DNA of 64,000 nucleotides, from positions 1 to 64,000 of the forward strand of contig DASYHQ010000055.1 in NCBI GenBank assembly GCA_035998445.1, read 5' to 3'. Below are positions 1 through 9,869 of this stretch, piece after piece (the stretch's first letter is position 1; each line of letters begins with the position of its first letter). The stretch is from Tepidisphaeraceae bacterium (GTDB lineage Bacteria; Planctomycetota; Phycisphaerae; Tepidisphaerales; Tepidisphaeraceae). The notes beneath the pieces were generated by a model, which had not been told where the DNA came from, did not search any database, and saw only the letters and a program-made list of their open reading frames with translations. A program made the position numbers and the translations under genes.

Positions 1-181
1 CGACGCGATCGAGCCGGCCCCGTCGTTCGGCGGCAGCGTCGACCGCCAGTTCATCCTGGGCATGGGCAAGGTCGGCCAGACCGTCAAGATCCTGCTCGAC
101 ATCGACAAGGTCCTCGGCGACGACGAGGTCGAGGCGCTGGCGCAACTCGCCACACCGGCGACCACCGCCGCGGCCGCGTAA
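1..181 (+). CDS. cheW: CheW-like chemotaxis coupling protein, C-terminal end (partial)
   Basis: The frame opens at base 2 and stops at 179-181. The visible 59 residues include [11 protein letters not shown] and [11 protein letters not shown], the pattern at the end of CheW domains, where CheW bridges chemoreceptors and the CheA kinase. An Ala/Thr-rich tail follows. A methyl-accepting chemotaxis protein starts 64 bp downstream on the same strand, which supports the assignment and suggests co-transcription. The start lies outside the window, so I cannot exclude that the CheW domain belongs to a longer protein. Confidence 0.8.
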   Translation, partial: DAIEPAPSFGGSVDRQFILGMGKVGQTVKILLDIDKVLGDDEVEALAQLATPATTAAAA

Positions 182-245
182 CGAACAACTAGAACCACTT
201 AACTTCATCAATTTCGAGATCAACAAACGAAAAGGGAAACTCCTC

Positions 246-1832
246 ATGGCACTTACCATTGGAAAACGCGTCATTGGCGGCTTCGGCCTTCTGCTGGCTC
301 TCACGGGCGGCATCGGCGTCTTCTCGGTCATTCAACTTCGCGGAATCGATAAGAATGCACACTCGCTCGCCGAGGATGCGCTTCCGAGCGTCGTCGTCGC
401 TTCGGCGATCGAGTCGACCTCGAAGGACGGATACGGCTACATGTTGAACCACATCATCTCCGACACGCCCGACGAGATGACGGAGTTCGAGAACCGCATA
501 AAGGAATCTGGCGGTCAGGCGGTGGAGCAAACCCAGAAGTACAAGACGATGATTACCAGTGACGTCGACCGAAAGATCGTCGACGACATGGAAGCGGCGC
601 AAAGCGCCTATCGCGAAAGCCGCGACCGCGTCATCGCGCTTAGCCGTGCGTTAAAGACCAAAGAGGCGTTCGATCTAGTCAAGAAGGAGACGCGCGGGCA
701 CTTCAACCGCTACCAGGAACAGGCTCAGAAGCTCGCGAAGTTCAACGTGGAGCTAGGTGACAAAGGTGGAGCGGAGATCATCGCCGCCAGCGCCAGCGCG
801 ATCAACGGTGTCATGATCGGTCTCGGCGTCGCCCTATTAGTTGGCGTGGTGGCCGCGGCACTCATCGTCCGCGGCGTCAACAAGGCCCTGACGCGCATCG
901 CCAACACGCTGGGCGAGGGTTCAACGCAGGTCGCGTCGGCCTCCACGCAGGTGTCGGCCGGCAGCCAGTCGCTCGCCCAAGGCGCCAGCGAACAGGCCGC
1001 CGCCCTTGAGGAAAGCACCAGCGCCCTCGAGGAGATGTCCTCGATGACGAAGAAGAACTCTGAGACCGCGATTCAGGCCCGCGCCCTGGCCAACGACACG
1101 CAGGCTGCCGCCAGCAAGGGCAACGAGGCGATGGCCAAGATGTCGACCGCGATCAACGACATCCAGAAGAGCGCGACCGAGACGAGCAAGATCCTCAAGA
1201 CGATCGACGAGATCGCCTTCCAGACCAACCTGCTCGCCCTGAATGCCGCAGTGGAAGCCGCCCGTGCCGGTGAGGCGGGCAAGGGCTTCGCCGTGGTCGC
1301 CGAGGAAGTTCGCAACCTGGCAATGCGTTCGGCCGAGGCGGCCAAGAACACCGCGACGATGATCGAGGGATCGGTCCAGAACGCCCGCAACGGTGTGGCG
1401 ATCGTGACCGAGGTCGGCAGTTCGCTGGCCGAGATCACCGAGGCGTCGCAGAAGGTGAACAACTTGGTCGGTGAGATCGCCGCGGCGAGCCAGGAGCAGA
1501 GCCAGGGCATCGGTCAGATCAACACGGCCGTGTCGCAGATGGACAAGGTGACCCAGGAGTCCGCCGCCAACGCCGAGGAATCCGCCGCCGCCGCCGAGGA
1601 ACTCAGCAGCCAGGCCGAGCAGCTGCAGGGTGTGGTGGGCGAATTGGTCGCGCTCGTCGGTGGTTCGGCCCAAGCGGCAAGCCGCGAGCCGGCCCGCAAG
1701 GTGAACAAAGCGAAGGCCCCCACCACCGCCCATAAGGCACCGGTGCGGATCAAGCCCAAGTCATCGTCCGCCGAAGCCGCCATCCCGTTCGGTGACGACG
1801 GCGACTTCAACGAGTTCAGCAAGGCCGCCTAA
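246..1832 (+). CDS. Methyl-accepting chemotaxis protein
   Basis: A 528-residue transmembrane chemoreceptor. Segment 1 spans about residues 11-31. A helical sensor region of about 150 residues resembling a four-helix bundle follows. Segment 2 is at about 185-208. The long cytoplasmic signalling coiled coil carries the conserved hairpin tip [18 protein letters not shown] around residue 319, where CheA and CheW bind. The HAMP linker after segment 2 is short and not clearly recognisable. Glu/Gln/Ala-rich heptads around 250-265 and 430-450 are candidate methylation sites. The basic tail ends in a short acidic stretch (GDDGDFNEF), which may be a tether for a methylation enzyme. It lies directly after cheW and before a strong terminator. 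Confidence 0.93.
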   Translation: MALTIGKRVIGGFGLLLALTGGIGVFSVIQLRGIDKNAHSLAEDALPSVVVASAIESTSKDGYGYMLNHIISDTPDEMTEFENRIKESGGQAVEQTQKYKTMITSDVDRKIVDDMEAAQSAYRESRDRVIALSRALKTKEAFDLVKKETRGHFNRYQEQAQKLAKFNVELGDKGGAEIIAASASAINGVMIGLGVALLVGVVAAALIVRGVNKALTRIANTLGEGSTQVASASTQVSAGSQSLAQGASEQAAALEESTSALEEMSSMTKKNSETAIQARALANDTQAAASKGNEAMAKMSTAINDIQKSATETSKILKTIDEIAFQTNLLALNAAVEAARAGEAGKGFAVVAEEVRNLAMRSAEAAKNTATMIEGSVQNARNGVAIVTEVGSSLAEITEASQKVNNLVGEIAAASQEQSQGIGQINTAVSQMDKVTQESAANAEESAAAAEELSSQAEQLQGVVGELVALVGGSAQAASREPARKVNKAKAPTTAHKAPVRIKPKSSSAEAAIPFGDDGDFNEFSKAA

Positions 1833-1861
1833 CGCAGTCCGCTGGCCAACCGCAGCAGTTC

Positions 1862-1914
1862 GATCGGCGAGTGCTCGAAGGACAGGAGGTCCTTCAGCAC
1901 TCGCCGATCTTGTT
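1862..1914 (+). terminator. Rho-independent terminator after the chemoreceptor
   Basis: A near-perfect inverted repeat of about 21 bp (arms GATCGGCGAGTGCT... and ...AGCACTCGCCGATC) with a short AGGAG-type loop is followed by TTGTTT. It lies 30 bp after the stop codon, so it should end the cheW-receptor transcript. From 1915 to 2330 I see no convincing gene or other feature. Confidence 0.8.
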
Positions 1915-2330
1915 TCATGCGCGGCGCATTGGCACGGTGCGCCGTGGCCATTACGCCCAGTTGATGTTCACGATTTACGCGCGGCGGAAGCGGAACGGAA
2001 CTGCCTGATGGACCTCGGATCAGAGCTGTCCGAGATCAAGCGGAACCGATCCGCTCGGGTCATCCGAGGTCCGGTTGAGCATGTCCGTAGATCATTTTTG
2101 GCGACCGACCCACGACGAACAGGTACGATGTTGCGCACAATTCTGAAGCCTTCCAAGAAACGAATAGCCCGCCATGGCTGCAATGCCGCAGGCGAATGAT
2201 GCCCTGCACGACGGCCAAATATGCGTGCGTTAGCGAAGCAGTTCAGCGATGCTTCGATAGGAAGACAGGACAGCGCGGGCGGGAAATGAGTCGAAACTAC
2301 TACGAATACTGTATATTTAGAGTACTCAAA

Positions 2331-2415
2331 CGGAGAGGGGGAGATTCGAACTCCCGTAACCTTTCGGCTAACCGGTTTTCGAAACCGGCGCATTCAACCA
2401 CTCTGCCACCTCTCC
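2331..2415 (-). tRNA. tRNA-Ser(CGA)
   Basis: The minus strand folds as a class II tRNA. The acceptor stem GGAGAGG pairs with CCTCTCC. The anticodon stem CCGGT/ACCGG holds the loop TTCGAAA (anticodon CGA, codon UCG). A variable arm and a T loop GTTCGAATC are present. The discriminator base is G, as expected for serine. CCA is not encoded. Confidence 0.93.
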
Positions 2416-2668
2416 AAGTGGGACCGGAAGATTACAGGATTCCGGGTTGCCCGTCAAAACAGGTTCTTTTTCTGCGATCTCTGGCAGATGGACGCCGTGA
2501 AGGATCAATGTGAATCGACGGCCGCGGCCGGGCATTCTCGGAGGTTTGCTGGAGCTCTCACGTGGTGGAGACGCAGAAATAGCTGGAGGCGCTGTGTGAA
2601 ATAAAGGCAGTTGTCGGTCGACTAGAAATGGCACGACCCGGCGTCGCGTGACACCGGGTCGTTTGAGA

Positions 2669-2740
2669 AGCGGGTGAAGGGGGTCGAACCCTCGACATTC
2701 ACGTTGGCAACGTGACGCTCTACCACTGAGCTACACCCGC
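2669..2740 (-). tRNA. tRNA-Gly(GCC)
   Basis: The minus strand reads as a standard class I tRNA: acceptor GCGGGTG/CACCCGC, D loop AGCTCAGTGGTAGAGC, anticodon loop TTGCCAA (GCC, codons GGC/GGU), and T loop GGTTCGACC. The discriminator is U, typical of glycine. It lies 84 bp after the end of the sigma-54 activator gene on the same strand, and about 250 bp before the serine tRNA in transcription order. Confidence 0.95.
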
Positions 2741-2823
2741 GGATGGTGAGGCGAGATATTATCGAGTTTGGCGGGCGCGTCAAGAGTGGGGACGCGGGCG
2801 GTCAAAATCGGGTCGAGGCTGAC

Positions 2824-4452
2824 CTAATCGACAGCTTCGATCCCCAAGTCTTTCACTTTCTTGTTCAAGGTATTGCGATTGATCCCGAGGAAGTCGGCGG
2901 CCTTGGTTTTCACGCCGCCGCACTTGTTCAGGGCGCGGTCGATCAGAGCGTGCTCGATCTGGTCGATCACCAGTTGGTAGATCTCGCCCTCACGCATTTC
3001 GTAGTCGACGATGGACTGGTCGGCGAGGCGCTTGGTCAGGGTTTCGATCGACTCACTCGATTGGTTCGTCCGCCGTTGGGCGGCGAACATGCGAACGCTG
3101 AGCGGCAGCAGTTCCTCAATGAAGTCTTCGTTGTTGCTCAGGACGACGGCCCGCTCGATCGCGTTTTCCAGCTCGCGCACGTTGCCGGGCCACGGGTAGC
3201 GCAGCAGCACGTTCAGCATCTCGCGGCTGATGCGGCGCAACCGGCGGTCGTTGACGGCGTTGTACTTGTCCAGGAAGTAGTCGATCAGCCGGGGGATGTC
3301 CTCGCGGCGGTTGCGCAGCGGGGGCAGGTAGATGCTAACGACGTTCAGGCGGTAGAACAGGTCCTCGCGGAAGTTGTTCTTGGCCACCTCTTCCTGCAGA
3401 TCGACGTTGGTCGCTGCGATCACGCGCACGTCGACCTTTACCACCTGCGTATCACCGACGCGTTCGAACTCGCGCTCCTGCAGCACGCGGAGCAGTTTTA
3501 CCTGCAGTTGCGGCTCCATCGTGCCGATTTCATCGAGGAAGATCGTGCCACTGTCGGCGGCCTCGAAGCGGCCCATCTTGTCGCGAATGGCGCCGGTGAA
3601 GCTGCCCTTCACGTGGCCGAACAACTCGCTTTCCAGCAGCGTGCCCGTCAGTGCGCCGCAGTTGACGCGGACGAACGGCTTATCCTTGCGCGGGCTGTTG
3701 TAGTGGATCGCCTTGGCGATCATTTCCTTACCGGTGCCGGTCTCGCCCAGCAGCAGCACCGTCGCGCGACTGTTGGCGACCTGCCCCACCGTCGCGAAGA
3801 CGTCGTGCATCGCCGGGCTGTCGCCGATGATGTTCTCAAAGCGATACCGGTCGCGTACCTGAGCCCGAAGTTGGGCATTTTCTTCCAGCAGCTCTTCCTT
3901 TTGCCGCATGACCATGCGGTTGATCTGGATGGCCTGGGCCAGGAAGGCCGCGATAATCTCAAGGAAGCCGCGATCACTGACCAGCTGCGCTTCGTCCACC
4001 AGTGGCTTGTCGACCGACAGGGCACCAGCGGTGCGGTTTTCAATCTTAATCGGGACGCACAGAAAGCTGACGGCCCCCGCCTGGTGGTTGTACCGCCCGG
4101 TACGGTTCAGGAAATCTGGTTCACTCCGAATGTCGGCGATCACTCGAGCCCGGCCGGTGGCGACGACGTTTCCGGTGATGCCTTCGCCCAGCGCATACTT
4201 GCCGCGTTCGATTTCGTCGGTGGTCATGCCGACTGCCGCCTCAGTGCGCAGGCGACCCGTCGATTCATCCAGCAGAACCAATGCACCGCGGTGCATATGT
4301 AGCTTATCGCTAATGATTTGCATAATCCGGCCGAACGCTTCTCGCAATTGAAGCGTGGACGACAGGATCTGCCCGATCTCGGTTAGAACAGCCAATTCCT
4401 GATCGGCGTGTCCTGCGGCTGCTTGCAAATTAGGCGTTTCGCCAGAAGGCAT
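2824..4452 (-). CDS. Sigma-54-dependent activator with GAF sensor domain
   Basis: An enhancer-binding protein of about 542 residues counted from the ATG at 4452. The reading frame extends to 4560 but that extension looks non-native. A GAF domain (about 20-180) and a helical linker precede an AAA+ core: Walker A GETGTGKE near 236-243, the sigma-54 contact loop GSFTGA near 283-288 (usual consensus GAFTGA), and Walker B GTIFLDEI near 302-309. A Fis-type helix-turn-helix ([20 protein letters not shown]) closes the protein. This NifA/FhlA-like layout activates RpoN promoters on sensing a small ligand or redox state. There is no receiver domain, so it is not a simple two-component regulator. It is divergent from a diguanylate cyclase across about 155 bp, but the regulatory target cannot be read from the sequence. 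Confidence 0.92.
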   Translation of the reverse strand: MPSGETPNLQAAAGHADQELAVLTEIGQILSSTLQLREAFGRIMQIISDKLHMHRGALVLLDESTGRLRTEAAVGMTTDEIERGKYALGEGITGNVVATGRARVIADIRSEPDFLNRTGRYNHQAGAVSFLCVPIKIENRTAGALSVDKPLVDEAQLVSDRGFLEIIAAFLAQAIQINRMVMRQKEELLEENAQLRAQVRDRYRFENIIGDSPAMHDVFATVGQVANSRATVLLLGETGTGKEMIAKAIHYNSPRKDKPFVRVNCGALTGTLLESELFGHVKGSFTGAIRDKMGRFEAADSGTIFLDEIGTMEPQLQVKLLRVLQEREFERVGDTQVVKVDVRVIAATNVDLQEEVAKNNFREDLFYRLNVVSIYLPPLRNRREDIPRLIDYFLDKYNAVNDRRLRRISREMLNVLLRYPWPGNVRELENAIERAVVLSNNEDFIEELLPLSVRMFAAQRRTNQSSESIETLTKRLADQSIVDYEMREGEIYQLVIDQIEHALIDRALNKCGGVKTKAADFLGINRNTLNKKVKDLGIEAVD

Positions 4453-4607
4453 GTCGATACTGTAAGCAGGGCCCGCTGCGTTAGCAATCACCCCGTCATT
4501 TTTGCATACCCAATCTCCCGCGAGTGCGTTCGATATGAGTGAGACTGAAGCAACCCGCAATTTTCGCCGATAACGATTGTAGCGTACGCACCGGCAAGGA
4601 ATTGGTT

Positions 4608-6059
4608 ATGGGCGCATGTCTACTCTCAAGCACGCTCCGTCAACTGCGGGACAAGTCACTTCGTTGGCAGTTGGTGGGCCTATGCATGACCGGCACGGCC
4701 GCCTGCACGGTGGCCGCTGGCGTTGCGCTGAACTGGGCGCGCTCGCCGGGCGAAGGGACGGGGATCGAACTTCTGCACACGCGGGTCTTCCTGCTGATGC
4801 TCTCGCTGGGTGGCATCTGCGCGATCGCCGTCGCGATCGTCGCGGGCAAGATGCTTCGGCCACTTCACCAGATCCGCCAATCCATGTTAAACGTGATGGC
4901 CGGCCAGTACGACGTCGCGCCCAAGATCGCCCCCTTCGGGCGCGAGATGGTTCAGCTGGACGACGCGTTCCGCCAGATGGTCGGCTCGCTGCGCGATAAG
5001 CACGCCGTGGGCGACGACGCCAAGCTGGTGCTGGCCGCCCGCACGCAAACGGTCGATCGGTTGCTGGAGTTCTCACAGACGATCCAAGGCGCCGGCCGAC
5101 CGGACCAGGTCTTCCAAACGCTGTCGTACTTCCTGCAGCAGGAGCTTTCACTGGCGGGGCTCATGGTGCTGGCGGTCGAGCCGGGCGCCACGCCGTCCAC
5201 GCAGGTGAAGGCTTCGTACCCTACCGACCTGAACGTCTCAGAACGCATCATCGCCGACATCGATTCGACCGTCTGCCCCTGCCTGCGGCAGAACCTACCC
5301 CGGTTGTTCGCGTGCGAGAAGTCGCCCATCCGCTGCGCGATCGACAGCGTCCTGGCGCTGCCCCCGGCGCACCCGGCGTACTGCATTCCGTTCAACATCC
5401 GCAAGAGCCAGTGCGTCGCCCATATGTTGCTGCCGATCGGGCAGACGTGGACGGAGGACCGCAGGCAGCTGGCACAGACGTACATCAACACCGCCCATTC
5501 GGCGCTCGTGTCGCTCAACCTGCTGGCGGAAGCGGAAAAGCAGAGCATGACGGACGTGCTGACCGGCCTGTACAACCGCCGGTCGATGGAGAGCCTGCTG
5601 GAGCGCGAGGTCGCGTTGGCCGAGCGGCACCAGCACACGCTGTCGATCGTGATGATCGACATGGACAAGTTCAAGGAAGTGAACGACACGCACGGCCACG
5701 CCGCCGGCGACTACATGCTGAAGTCGTTCGCCGACTGCGTCCGCATCACGCTGCGCAAGACGGATCTCGCCTTCCGTTACGGCGGTGACGAGTTCTGCAT
5801 CGCCCTACCGCAGACCCCGATCGAACAGGCCCAGCAGGTCGTGCAGAAGCTACGGCAGGCATACATGTCGGTCGACTTCAGCGACGCGATCGCCAAGCTT
5901 GAACACCAGCCCACCCTCAGCATCGGCGTCGCCGAGCGGGCCAAACCGTCGATCCTGACCCTGCAAGCCCTGTTGGCTGCTGCCGACACGGCGCTGTACG
6001 ACGCGAAGAACAACAACCGCAACTGCATCAAGCTCTACACGCCGCCCAAAGCCGCGTGA
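4608..6059 (+). CDS. Membrane GGDEF diguanylate cyclase
   Basis: About 483 residues from the ATG at 4608, chosen because AAGGA lies 7 bp upstream; an in-frame ATG at 4539 would add 23 residues. Two membrane segments (about 18-38 and 55-76) are followed by a HAMP-like linker. A GAF-like region of about 150 residues contains several cysteines (CPCLRQNLPRLFAC). The C-terminal GGDEF domain has an intact active site RYGGDEF near residue 390 and an inhibitory I-site RKTD five residues before it. It should therefore make c-di-GMP with product feedback. The cysteine-rich sensor suggests metal, haem or redox input, but that is inference. A PilZ protein at 10.7-11.1 kb is a possible effector. Confidence 0.92.
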   Translation: MGACLLSSTLRQLRDKSLRWQLVGLCMTGTAACTVAAGVALNWARSPGEGTGIELLHTRVFLLMLSLGGICAIAVAIVAGKMLRPLHQIRQSMLNVMAGQYDVAPKIAPFGREMVQLDDAFRQMVGSLRDKHAVGDDAKLVLAARTQTVDRLLEFSQTIQGAGRPDQVFQTLSYFLQQELSLAGLMVLAVEPGATPSTQVKASYPTDLNVSERIIADIDSTVCPCLRQNLPRLFACEKSPIRCAIDSVLALPPAHPAYCIPFNIRKSQCVAHMLLPIGQTWTEDRRQLAQTYINTAHSALVSLNLLAEAEKQSMTDVLTGLYNRRSMESLLEREVALAERHQHTLSIVMIDMDKFKEVNDTHGHAAGDYMLKSFADCVRITLRKTDLAFRYGGDEFCIALPQTPIEQAQQVVQKLRQAYMSVDFSDAIAKLEHQPTLSIGVAERAKPSILTLQALLAAADTALYDAKNNNRNCIKLYTPPKAA

Positions 6060-6075
6060 GATCCGACGAGACATT

Positions 6076-6707
6076 CTTCTGTAGGACAGGCATTCCTGCC
6101 TGTCTCTCCCTCCGTCTTCTTTATTCTGTGGCACAGGCATTCTTGCATATGTCTCTTCTGTCTTTGCCATTCTCGGCGGCACCGACATTCTTGCATGCCA
6201 ATCTTTATGCGTTGCGCTTCCACAAATGCAAAAGAGACGCGAAGTCGCGAAGGCGCGAAGCCCGACGCGAAGGAAGACGGAGAGAGTAACGCGAAACGGT
6301 ATGGCGACGGCGGTCTGGGTAAGGCAAAACGCGATTTCGTGCACCATTGTGCACCATTTTGCACCATCGCGTGATGGCAACGGGGATTCACGACGTCACG
6401 CACGTCAGCTATTCGGTTGTCAAAGAGCACGCTATCCATCTCTACGCCCGCGCTGCGCAGTTGAGGGGGTTCTGGCGCAACGCTCTTCGGATTTCTTCGT
6501 GTCCTCCTTCGTGTCCTTCGCACCTTCGTGGCTCCCCGCGTTCGATCGCGGCTCCGCCGCGTGGCAGACACGAATGTCCGCCCCACCAATTGGAAAGACA
6601 GGATACAGAAGAGACACAGGCAAGAATGCCTGTGCCACAGAATATAGAATACGGGGGGAGAAGCGGACGGGGGGAGGAGACAGGCAGGAATGCCTGTCCT
6701 ACAGAAG
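6076..6707. repeat. Long MITE-like element with nested terminal inverted repeats (copy A)
   Basis: A 632-bp non-coding block. Its ends are inverted copies of CTTCTGTAGGACAGGCATTC, each itself a hairpin. Inside lies a second inverted pair built on CTGTGGCACAGGCATTCTTG, and inside that a weaker third pair around ACATTCTTG / CGAATGTCCG. The core has stretches such as GCGAAGGCGCGAAG and three successive GTGCACCAT-like words. The same core occurs reverse-complemented at 52293-52918, and a short version at 16212-16503. Open frames through it (translating as GRNACPTE) are by-products of the repeat. No transposase is visible. Confidence 0.8.
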
Positions 6708-6753
6708 ATCAATGCACACAGACTACAACAAGGCGCAGCCGGATCACGCAAGA

Positions 6754-7398
6754 TCAATCGTCACCACTGCGGCCGCCGAGCACAGCGTCCACTACGGGCT
6801 TGATCGCCTCATAGTCAAACCCCCGCCGCTGGAGCATGCCGACGAGGCGGCGCTTGGCGACGATCGGGTCCAGCCGCGATAGTCGCGCAGCCTGCTTCTC
6901 CGCCAGCGCGCGGGCCTCGGCGACGGGGTCGGTAGCATCGTAGACCTCGTCCAATGCCGCCTTGGCGACGCTGCCCTTCACGCCGGCCCGCATCAGTTCC
7001 TGCATCGCGCGGCGTTTGCCGTGGTGCTTGTATTGAGCCGTCGTCGTGGCCTTCGATTTGGCGAAACGCGCATCGTCGATGTAGTTCAGCCGTTCGAGGT
7101 CAGTCAGCACCCCTTCAATGACGGCGTCGCCGTACTCGTGCCGGCCTAGCTTCTTCTTCAGTTCCGCCCGGCTGTGCAACCGCCCTTCCAGCAGGCGGAT
7201 GGCGCGATCAAAGCATTCCTGCCGAACTTCCCCCCGCTCGATCTCCGCCACCTGCTCGGCCGACAGCGACAGCCCCTCGCGCAGCCGAAACGTCGCGACC
7301 ACGTTCAGGTTCACGCCGAACGCGAACGCGCCATCCAGATAGATGTTCCGCCGATTCTGGCGGCGCTTTTGTTCGGAGATTTGGGTGATGACGGGCAT
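6754..7398 (-). CDS. recX: RecX family regulator of RecA
   Basis: A 214-residue protein with the three-helix tandem repeats of RecX: RAIRLLEGRLHSRAELKKKL, then GVLTDLERLNYIDDARFAK, then a third repeat (KRRLVGMLQRRGFDYEAIK). RecX binds RecA filaments and limits their extension. The N-terminal 50 residues (KRRQNRRNIYLDGAFAFGV) match the extra N-terminal region of many RecX proteins. recA is not in the window. It ends 46 bp from repeat copy A and starts 26 bp after the stop of the PIN toxin on the same strand, so it may be read from the same transcript. Confidence 0.88.
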   Translation of the reverse strand: MPVITQISEQKRRQNRRNIYLDGAFAFGVNLNVVATFRLREGLSLSAEQVAEIERGEVRQECFDRAIRLLEGRLHSRAELKKKLGRHEYGDAVIEGVLTDLERLNYIDDARFAKSKATTTAQYKHHGKRRAMQELMRAGVKGSVAKAALDEVYDATDPVAEARALAEKQAARLSRLDPIVAKRRLVGMLQRRGFDYEAIKPVVDAVLGGRSGDD

Positions 7399-7424
7399 GA
7401 GTGCGAATCGATCGTAGTTCGCAA

Positions 7425-7841
7425 CTAAGGGGTGCTTACAACTTCCAGAAATTCCGTTGGCGAAAGTACGCGGAGTGGACCGCCTGCGAATCCATCTGGA
7501 TCGCGCCTGATGACATGCGTTGCACCGAATCGCTCGCCAGCAAATGCTTGAATAGCGTCCTCGTAATCGACCAGAGGACTTGCGAACGCCTTAGTGAGAA
7601 TGTCCCCATCAACCGCTGCGATCGGGAACGCCTTCAGCAGGATGTCGACCGCCTCGCGTGCGACGGCGCGATCGCGCGTCTTAGCAATGACGTAGTAAAC
7701 ATTGTTGACGCTTATCGCGGCGACGACACCGTCCGCCCGCCCGGTTTCCAACGCCGCCCAGACATTCACAGCGGGTTCCAAAAAGGGTTGGCGGCGCAGC
7801 AAGACGTCCAGTAGCACGTTCGTATCGAGGAGAACCCTCAC
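7425..7841 (-). CDS. vapC: PIN-domain toxin of a VapBC-type pair
   Basis: A 138-residue PIN-domain ribonuclease. The first conserved Asp is in LLDTNVLLD (residue 6), and further acidic residues are in the central helices and in VDYEDAIQAF near the end, as needed for Mg-dependent RNA cleavage. The GTG start at 7841 overlaps the antitoxin stop by 4 bp (GTGA), a common translational coupling in toxin-antitoxin pairs. PIN families vary widely, so the symbol states the type only. The RNA target is unknown. Confidence 0.85.
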   Translation of the reverse strand: MRVLLDTNVLLDVLLRRQPFLEPAVNVWAALETGRADGVVAAISVNNVYYVIAKTRDRAVAREAVDILLKAFPIAAVDGDILTKAFASPLVDYEDAIQAFAGERFGATHVIRRDPDGFAGGPLRVLSPTEFLEVVSTP

Positions 7842-8113
7842 TTGTTAGCCTCGTACTTATCGAAAAGTGCGTCGGCCAGTATTTCCTTGTAGTCACGGTC
7901 GTCCGCCGGTGTTGCACCCTTCAACAATCCTAGAGCGCTCCGGGTGATGGGCGGCAACTTGGTCTCGTCCAACGGCACGTCGCCATGCTCAACGGCGGCG
8001 ACGAGCAATCGCCGTAACATCGCGTCGACCGTCGTGTTGCGGGCAAGCGCCAGGCGTTCGGCGCGACGGATCAGGTCTTCGTCGGCTTCAACTGTGACTC
8101 GTGCTACACCCAT
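7838..8113 (-). CDS. vapB: Antitoxin of the VapBC-type pair (ribbon-helix-helix)
   Basis: A 91-residue protein from the ATG at 8113, preceded by AGAGAGG at a good distance. The N-terminus MGVARVTVEADEDLIRRAER is a beta strand plus helix as in ribbon-helix-helix DNA-binding antitoxins (CopG/Arc class). The second helix follows (NTTVDAMLRRLLVAA). The C-terminal part (LADALFDKYEANK) would wrap the toxin. It starts 22 bp after the stop of ffh on the same strand. Autoregulation of its own promoter is typical of the class, but no operator was identified here. Confidence 0.82.
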   Translation of the reverse strand: MGVARVTVEADEDLIRRAERLALARNTTVDAMLRRLLVAAVEHGDVPLDETKLPPITRSALGLLKGATPADDRDYKEILADALFDKYEANK

Positions 8114-8135
8114 GTCAGTACCTCTCTTGCAGGGC

Positions 8136-9605
8136 CTACCGCTTCTTCTTCTTATTCCGGTCCTTCTTCTCCATGAACCCGCTCTTCTTCGTTCGCAGCG
8201 CCGGCGCCCCGCCACCGGCCAGGCCACCGAGGCCGCCGCCCATGATGCTCTTCATAGCGCGCATCTTGCCCATTGCGCCCATGCCGGCGAACGAGCGCAT
8301 TACGTTGCGCGTCATCTCGAACTGCTTGATGAACTGGCTGACCTCGTGCGGCGCCACGCCCGCGCCCTGCGAGATGCGCCGGCGGCGGTTGCCGTCTAGC
8401 AGGTCGGTGTTGCGGCGTTCCTTCTTCGTCATCGAGTCGTAGATCGCCTGCATGCGACCCATCTGGTTCTCGATCAGGCCCTCGTTCTGCCCCAGCGTCT
8501 TCGAGAGCTGGTTCATGCCGGGAATCATGCCCATGACCTTGCCCATCGGGCCCAGCTTTTTCACCTGGGTCATCTGGGCCATGTAGTCTTCGAGCGTGAA
8601 CGTGCCCTTCTCCATCTTTTCCTGGAGCTTGGCCGTCTGTTCCTCGTCGAACTTTTCCATCGCCTCGTTCACGAGGCCGACGATGTCGCCCATGCCGAGG
8701 ATGCGCTGGGCCATGCCCTCGGCCCGAAACTCTTCGAGCCGATCGAGCTTCTCACCAATGCCGAGGAACTTCACCGGCTTGCCGGTGATGACTTTGGACG
8801 ACAGCAACGCGCCGCCGCGCGTGTCGGAGTCGAACTTAGTCAAAATCAGGCCGTCGATCTCAAGCTGCTCGTTGAACCGCTTAGCGGATTCGACGGCGTC
8901 CTGGCCGGTCATGGCGTCTAAGACGAGGAAGACCTGGTGCGGGTTGAGCTGGGTGTTGACGTCCTTCAGCTCGGCCATCAGGGCGTCGTCGATCGCCAGT
9001 CGGCCGGCAGTATCGAGGATGACGATGTCGCGGCCGTTCTGCTTCGCGTACTGCACCGCGGCCTTACACACCGCGGTCGCGGCACCCTTGGCGACCTCGC
9101 CGTGCGGGGCGATCTTCGTGTTGTCGAGGTAGACCGGCACGCCCACCTGTTCGCCCACCACGCGCAGCTGTTCGACGGCGGCGGGCCGTTGCAGGTCGGC
9201 GGCGGCCAGCATGGGGTTCAGGCCCTTGCCCTTCAGGTAGAGCGCCAGTTTGCCGCAGGTGGTCGTCTTACCGCTACCCTGCAGCCCGCACATCATGATG
9301 ACGGTGGGCCCGGGCGTAACGGTGTAGATCTTCGTGTCGACCGGGCCCATGAGGTTCACAAGCTCGTCGTAGACGATCTTCACCATCAGCTGGCCCGGCT
9401 GAAGGCTCTTGATGACCTCCTGCCCGGCCGCCTTCTCGGTGACGGCGGCGACGAAGTCGTTGACGACCTTGAAGTTCACGTCGGCTTCGAGCAGCGCGGT
9501 GCGCACGTCGGCGATGGCGTCGCGCACGTTTTCTTCGGAGATGCGACCCTTGCCGCTCAGGCTGCGCAGGGCGTCGGAAAGCTTGTCGGTTAATGCGTCG
9601 AACAT
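8136..9605 (-). CDS. ffh: Signal recognition particle protein Ffh
   Basis: 489 residues from the ATG at 9605 (MFDALTDKLSDALRSL, the usual Ffh start). The N domain leads into the GTPase G domain with P-loop GLQGSGKTTTCGKL, DTAGRL and TKFDSD. The methionine-rich M domain (GMIPGMNQ, MTRNVMRSFAGMGAMGKM) binds 4.5S RNA and signal sequences. With FtsY it delivers nascent membrane proteins to the translocon. A Gly-rich and Lys-rich tail (KKDRNKKKKR) extends it beyond the usual length of about 450. No SRP RNA gene was recognised nearby. Confidence 0.97.
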   Translation of the reverse strand: MFDALTDKLSDALRSLSGKGRISEENVRDAIADVRTALLEADVNFKVVNDFVAAVTEKAAGQEVIKSLQPGQLMVKIVYDELVNLMGPVDTKIYTVTPGPTVIMMCGLQGSGKTTTCGKLALYLKGKGLNPMLAAADLQRPAAVEQLRVVGEQVGVPVYLDNTKIAPHGEVAKGAATAVCKAAVQYAKQNGRDIVILDTAGRLAIDDALMAELKDVNTQLNPHQVFLVLDAMTGQDAVESAKRFNEQLEIDGLILTKFDSDTRGGALLSSKVITGKPVKFLGIGEKLDRLEEFRAEGMAQRILGMGDIVGLVNEAMEKFDEEQTAKLQEKMEKGTFTLEDYMAQMTQVKKLGPMGKVMGMIPGMNQLSKTLGQNEGLIENQMGRMQAIYDSMTKKERRNTDLLDGNRRRRISQGAGVAPHEVSQFIKQFEMTRNVMRSFAGMGAMGKMRAMKSIMGGGLGGLAGGGAPALRTKKSGFMEKKDRNKKKKR

Positions 9606-9869
9606 AGGCGGATGATTATAGGTCGCGACGCCGTCGGAATACACACGCACGTCCGTCGCGCGACTGGCGCAACTTCGGCAGTGCACGATTGGCAGCGTTG
9701 TCGCGGTTCGGCTGTCGCACTTCGTGAAGCAAAGCGCGCAACCACCCCACCGCCGGCGCGAGCCAAGAGATTATCGGATGAAGCGTGCCCAGCCGTACTG
9801 GCACGAGCTTTGAGATGAGGAGAACGTCGCAGCAAAGGGGCTGCGACGAGTTGTACGAAAGGTGGAGCA

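Noticed and set aside
2331-2740. Integration site at the tRNA-Ser or tRNA-Gly gene
   Set aside because: No integrase or duplicated tRNA end was seen in the neighbouring sequence.
2743-4302. A 519-residue plus-strand open frame opposite the sigma-54 activator
   Set aside because: It is the antisense shadow of a clear AAA+ gene; residue content (many His/Gln/Val runs) is typical of high-GC shadow frames.
6056-6882. Open frames in element copy A giving GRNACPTE-like peptides
   Set aside because: Same peptides occur in copies B and C from the inverted repeats; no start site or codon bias.
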